DNA from: an uncultured Bacillota bacterium | Lineage (GTDB): Bacteria; Bacillota_I; Bacilli_A; RFN20; CAG-826 | DNA: 17,374 nt | Direction: 5' to 3' | Assembly (NCBI GenBank): GCA_946612055.1 | Contig: CAMOEH010000115.1 | Span: 1 to 17,374, forward strand | Shown here: positions 16,301-17,374 of the stretch, in pieces | Numbering within the stretch: the first letter of the stretch is position 1 | Layout: every line of letters begins with the position of its first letter | The notes under the pieces: model-generated | What the model saw: only the letters and a program-made list of their open reading frames with translations | What the model was told of the DNA's origin: nothing | The model's database searches: none | Position numbers and translations under genes: made by a program

Positions 16301-16610
16301 GGCATTCGTATTTCCCCGCGACATCAAGGACATAGGAATCCTTTTTGTAGATTTTCCCATCCGGATATCTCAGATAATAATCGTTGTAGGAATACTCCAC
16401 CCCTTGATAGGAGATCTTGCCTTTTGGGGTGGAGAAAGAAGAATTGATCTTGTAAGTTTCAGGAAGATCCTTATCCGCGATAAACGATGCGTCTTCTGCT
16501 TTGATTTCGTAAGAATGGCCCATATTCCCTGTTAGGGAAAGAGAAAGAGCAACCCCGCCGAGCAAGGCAGAAATCCCAAAAATCGATGCGAATAAGTATC
16601 TCTTCTTCAT
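13383..16610 (-). CDS. Large secreted modular protein with repeated Ig-like domains and lectin-like modules
   Basis: The 1075-residue product has a signal peptide (KKRY, hydrophobic ~6-27, possible cut near IKA-ED at 38/39), no lipobox, no LPXTG and no C-terminal membrane anchor. Five copies of an Ig-like end strand are visible: GKYECRFFY (99-107), GKYTVVYTAKDAFGN (492-506), GKYEIVYDYND (584-594), GVYEIYYTYKDQAGN (954-968) and GDYRIYYCAMDSTGN (1050-1064). Two are preceded by NLAPTI (425-430, 983-988) and one by STAPTV (871-876), typical domain-boundary strands. Between them, ~255-420 and ~715-860 look like concanavalin/lectin-type beta-sandwiches (for example TGEVFISVYATEYADKTATI against DRFYLSFEFVNIKG). 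No catalytic motif was found. It is probably a glycan-binding scaffold. It starts 6 bases after the solute-binding protein stop without a good Shine-Dalgarno, so translation may be coupled. Confidence 0.8.
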   Translation of the reverse strand: MKKRYLFASIFGISALLGGVALSLSLTGNMGHSYEIKAEDASFIADKDLPETYKINSSFSTPKGKISYQGVEYSYNDYYLRYPDGKIYKKDSYVLDVAGKYECRFFYKEGATEISTSYFFKVFNEAYSMSNSSSYAQYVSAIPTKYETTPGITVSLAENDMFTFAQPVDISDATLDKPLIVYHPHAYSLRANPANAGKDMTPGVIYEYDDVNKPRPLPLDANCSVVRVTDAYDPSIYFETYIYYRTANQSNNRQQQYAVAGASNQNKVGIEPASDVRSAARLVTIDGVSYREWIGQSLNGFGINLNTASGTIKERRYRDDGPYTSAIGTTFDLASTADISNADDYGYSIFYDYKSMKLYIKHVNNFWINDLDEPILHNDNLFPGFTTGEVFISVYATEYADKTATIDIESIYGVDNLGSDKVEDNLAPTILLDNDNNRFNIAVNDPFHLFTPKVIDYNFKGDLTTQVYYEYGNAQQHQVSVVDNTFTPAKSGKYTVVYTAKDAFGNVGTKEVELYAITTKSNKSIDFEVQEIKTVEAGQKITLPTPVTTVYNNELSISCQAIFEDGSVTNINTSTWEFFVKKVGKYEIVYDYNDGISSYRYSYFLDATTSDNIYLEDVSLPKYFIKDAAYTLEYADAVKTNSKDLEYVEPEVYVNEDGAGFNKKINIKNFVTSASSSVQFEYRNSGKIIYTSDVIPVKDVAFKGKLDKQLYFDNENVNVEATPSFLLFSPQTNEGGKTTFINPLNFSNLLLTFDLGSSNLTASRLNVVLTDFEDETNQYVITFAGKTDGKAIEINFNNEIAYNVSPASYTLSYDPMRGILSDSFDNAVSLSNPFPMDRFYLSFEFVNIKGPSLLALRNINGQTMNSSSGDSTAPTVNAPHIEGNHSLGSSIDLDFFYPADTLSPYFEGNYFFTVTYYENDDFEGGQTVYSTANVALDGEQDITQFHSFALDKPGVYEIYYTYKDQAGNNSGLNGLRMVYCTDNLAPTISLDDGFDTSTVVLAFLHSEHKIKGYQVSDNYDKNVEVSIYVLDPDFLYSKLSGKKLALEKTGDYRIYYCAMDSTGNLAMTYYTVRVK

Positions 16611-16616
16611 GGTTAA

Positions 16617-17374
16617 TTACTTCACGTAGTAGGTATTTTCCCAAAGGTCCTTAGGGATGAAGGAGCCTTTGACAACATCGGCAGGCGAATTGTTTTGATC
16701 GCGGTCGGTGAAGGCAGTGATGTAATCATAATAAGTCGTTCTGCCGATGGTGGATTGCCAAATCGGAGCTCGGATACCGAATTGGAAGTCGGCTTGGTGG
16801 CGGCGGAAGGTTTTCGAGGCCGCGGTCGAATAGACGACCCCGTTATTCTTCTTCAAAGCAAGGACTTGTTTTTGGAAGCCGCTTAAAGAAGAAATCACTT
16901 CATCGTCGTAGAAGCCATAATCAAGAGCGGCTTTTGCCGTGCCTGTGGTCTTGGTGAAATCTTGTAATTGGGGATCGGTATAAAGGAATTTAACGAAGTC
17001 GAGGATGGCGCGTCTAGTTCCTTCGCTGGATTTTTCCATCAAGGCTTTGTTGACAACGCAGAAAGAATAGCCGGTGTCGAGTAACGGGGTCTTATAGCCT
17101 TCTCCCGTTGGATCAACGGCAACAGAGCCAGTCAATTGAGAAGGAAGAGACATCCAGCCGATATTACGATCTTCGCGGGTTCTCTTCTTATAAGCTTCGA
17201 AATAGCCGAATTCGCTGGATTCGTTATACCAGTAGTTTCCTTCGATAAGCATCGCGGAAGCAAAGCCGTTGGTGCTGTTGATGAAGCCGAACTGCGTTTG
17301 CTTGTTGTCAACACCACTATTGATGGATTTGTCGGAGAAGCATCCACTATCGATAAGGACTTTCACCAAAGAGG
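16617..17374 (-). CDS. Extracellular solute-binding protein of the sugar ABC transporter, C-terminal part (5' truncated by window edge)
   Basis: The frame is open to the right edge; the apparent TTG start at 17369 is internal because Ser-Leu codons precede it. About 252 C-terminal residues remain, including the GFINSTNGFASAMLIEGNYW segment, where family-1 solute-binding proteins have G-x-A-A-M-x-x-x-G-x-W. Then come IGWMSLPSQ, the GYSFCVVNKAL strand, and AILDFVKFLYTDPQLQDFTKTTG, matching the usual A-x-x-F-x-K-(F/Y)-L-x-(S/T)-x-E-x-Q-x-x-x-x-x-x-T-G. This fits the SBP_bac_1 fold that binds oligosaccharides outside the membrane and delivers them to the two permeases. The lipobox, full length and true start lie off the window. 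It is the first visible gene of the minus-strand operon, so the operon promoter is off the right edge. Confidence 0.88.
   Translation of the reverse strand, partial: SLVKVLIDSGCFSDKSINSGVDNKQTQFGFINSTNGFASAMLIEGNYWYNESSEFGYFEAYKKRTREDRNIGWMSLPSQLTGSVAVDPTGEGYKTPLLDTGYSFCVVNKALMEKSSEGTRRAILDFVKFLYTDPQLQDFTKTTGTAKAALDYGFYDDEVISSLSGFQKQVLALKKNNGVVYSTAASKTFRRHQADFQFGIRAPIWQSTIGRTTYYDYITAFTDRDQNNSPADVVKGSFIPKDLWENTYYVK

Noticed and set aside
17367..17369. TTG as a true start of the solute-binding protein
   Set aside because: The frame continues to the window edge and the matching family region is only the C-terminal part of a normal solute-binding protein.
1..17374. Mycoplasma-type genetic code (TGA as Trp)
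   Set aside because: Long frames of up to 1266 codons contain no internal TGA, tryptophans are TGG, and TGA ends several genes at normal operon overlaps.
1..17374. CRISPR arrays, tRNA or rRNA genes, insertion sequences, phage genes
   Set aside because: No regularly spaced repeats, cloverleaf-like segments, terminal inverted repeats or transposase-like proteins were seen, and coding sequence fills essentially all of the window.

Overview
The window carries parts of two converging transcription units that together look like a glycan-sensing, binding, import and breakdown locus. The organism is most likely an uncultured gut-type member of the Bacilli, or a Mollicutes-related lineage close to Acholeplasmatales/RF39 or Erysipelotrichia. 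Reasons: Gram-positive lipoprotein and Sec signal peptides, strong AGGAGG ribosome-binding sites, a MalFGK-type sugar ABC importer with its solute-binding protein in the operon, very tight gene packing, and a base composition that by eye sits in the mid-40s % GC. Tryptophan is read from TGG and TGA works as a stop (several genes end in TGA, some in ATGA overlaps), so this is not a code-4 Mycoplasma or Spiroplasma. The lineage call is inference; no marker gene is present.

Left unit (+ strand, 1-1702): the C-terminal DNA-binding end of an AraC/XylS-type regulator, cut by the left edge, overlaps the start of a cytoplasmic alpha-L-rhamnosidase-like (GH78-type, six-hairpin) protein whose usual catalytic motif is altered.

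Right unit (- strand, 17374 down to 1703), in transcription order: the C-terminal part of an extracellular solute-binding protein (cut by the right edge); a 1075-residue secreted protein of repeated Ig-like and lectin-like modules; a 717-residue DUF4838-type lipoprotein with a GH20/GH67-like N-terminal fold; a 653-residue lipoprotein with a bacterial Ig-like domain and a GLUG-like beta-helix; a sugar-ABC ATPase with a ~126-residue charged coiled-coil insertion; a 110-residue protein of unknown function; two ABC permeases; and a 1266-residue secreted protein with three CBM-like modules and a probable TIM-barrel glycosidase. Genes abut or overlap throughout and no gap is large enough for an internal promoter, so this is probably one operon whose promoter lies right of the window.

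Inferred working: the surface lipoproteins and secreted modular proteins bind and partly cut a complex glycan, the solute-binding protein hands oligosaccharides to the two permeases driven by the dedicated ATPase, and the cytoplasmic GH78-like enzyme, co-transcribed with a regulator, finishes the breakdown. Rhamnose-containing glycans are a guess based on the GH78-like gene alone. The two units meet with their stop codons side by side at 1700-1705. There is no gene-free stretch above 20 bases, and no tRNA, rRNA, CRISPR or insertion sequence was seen.
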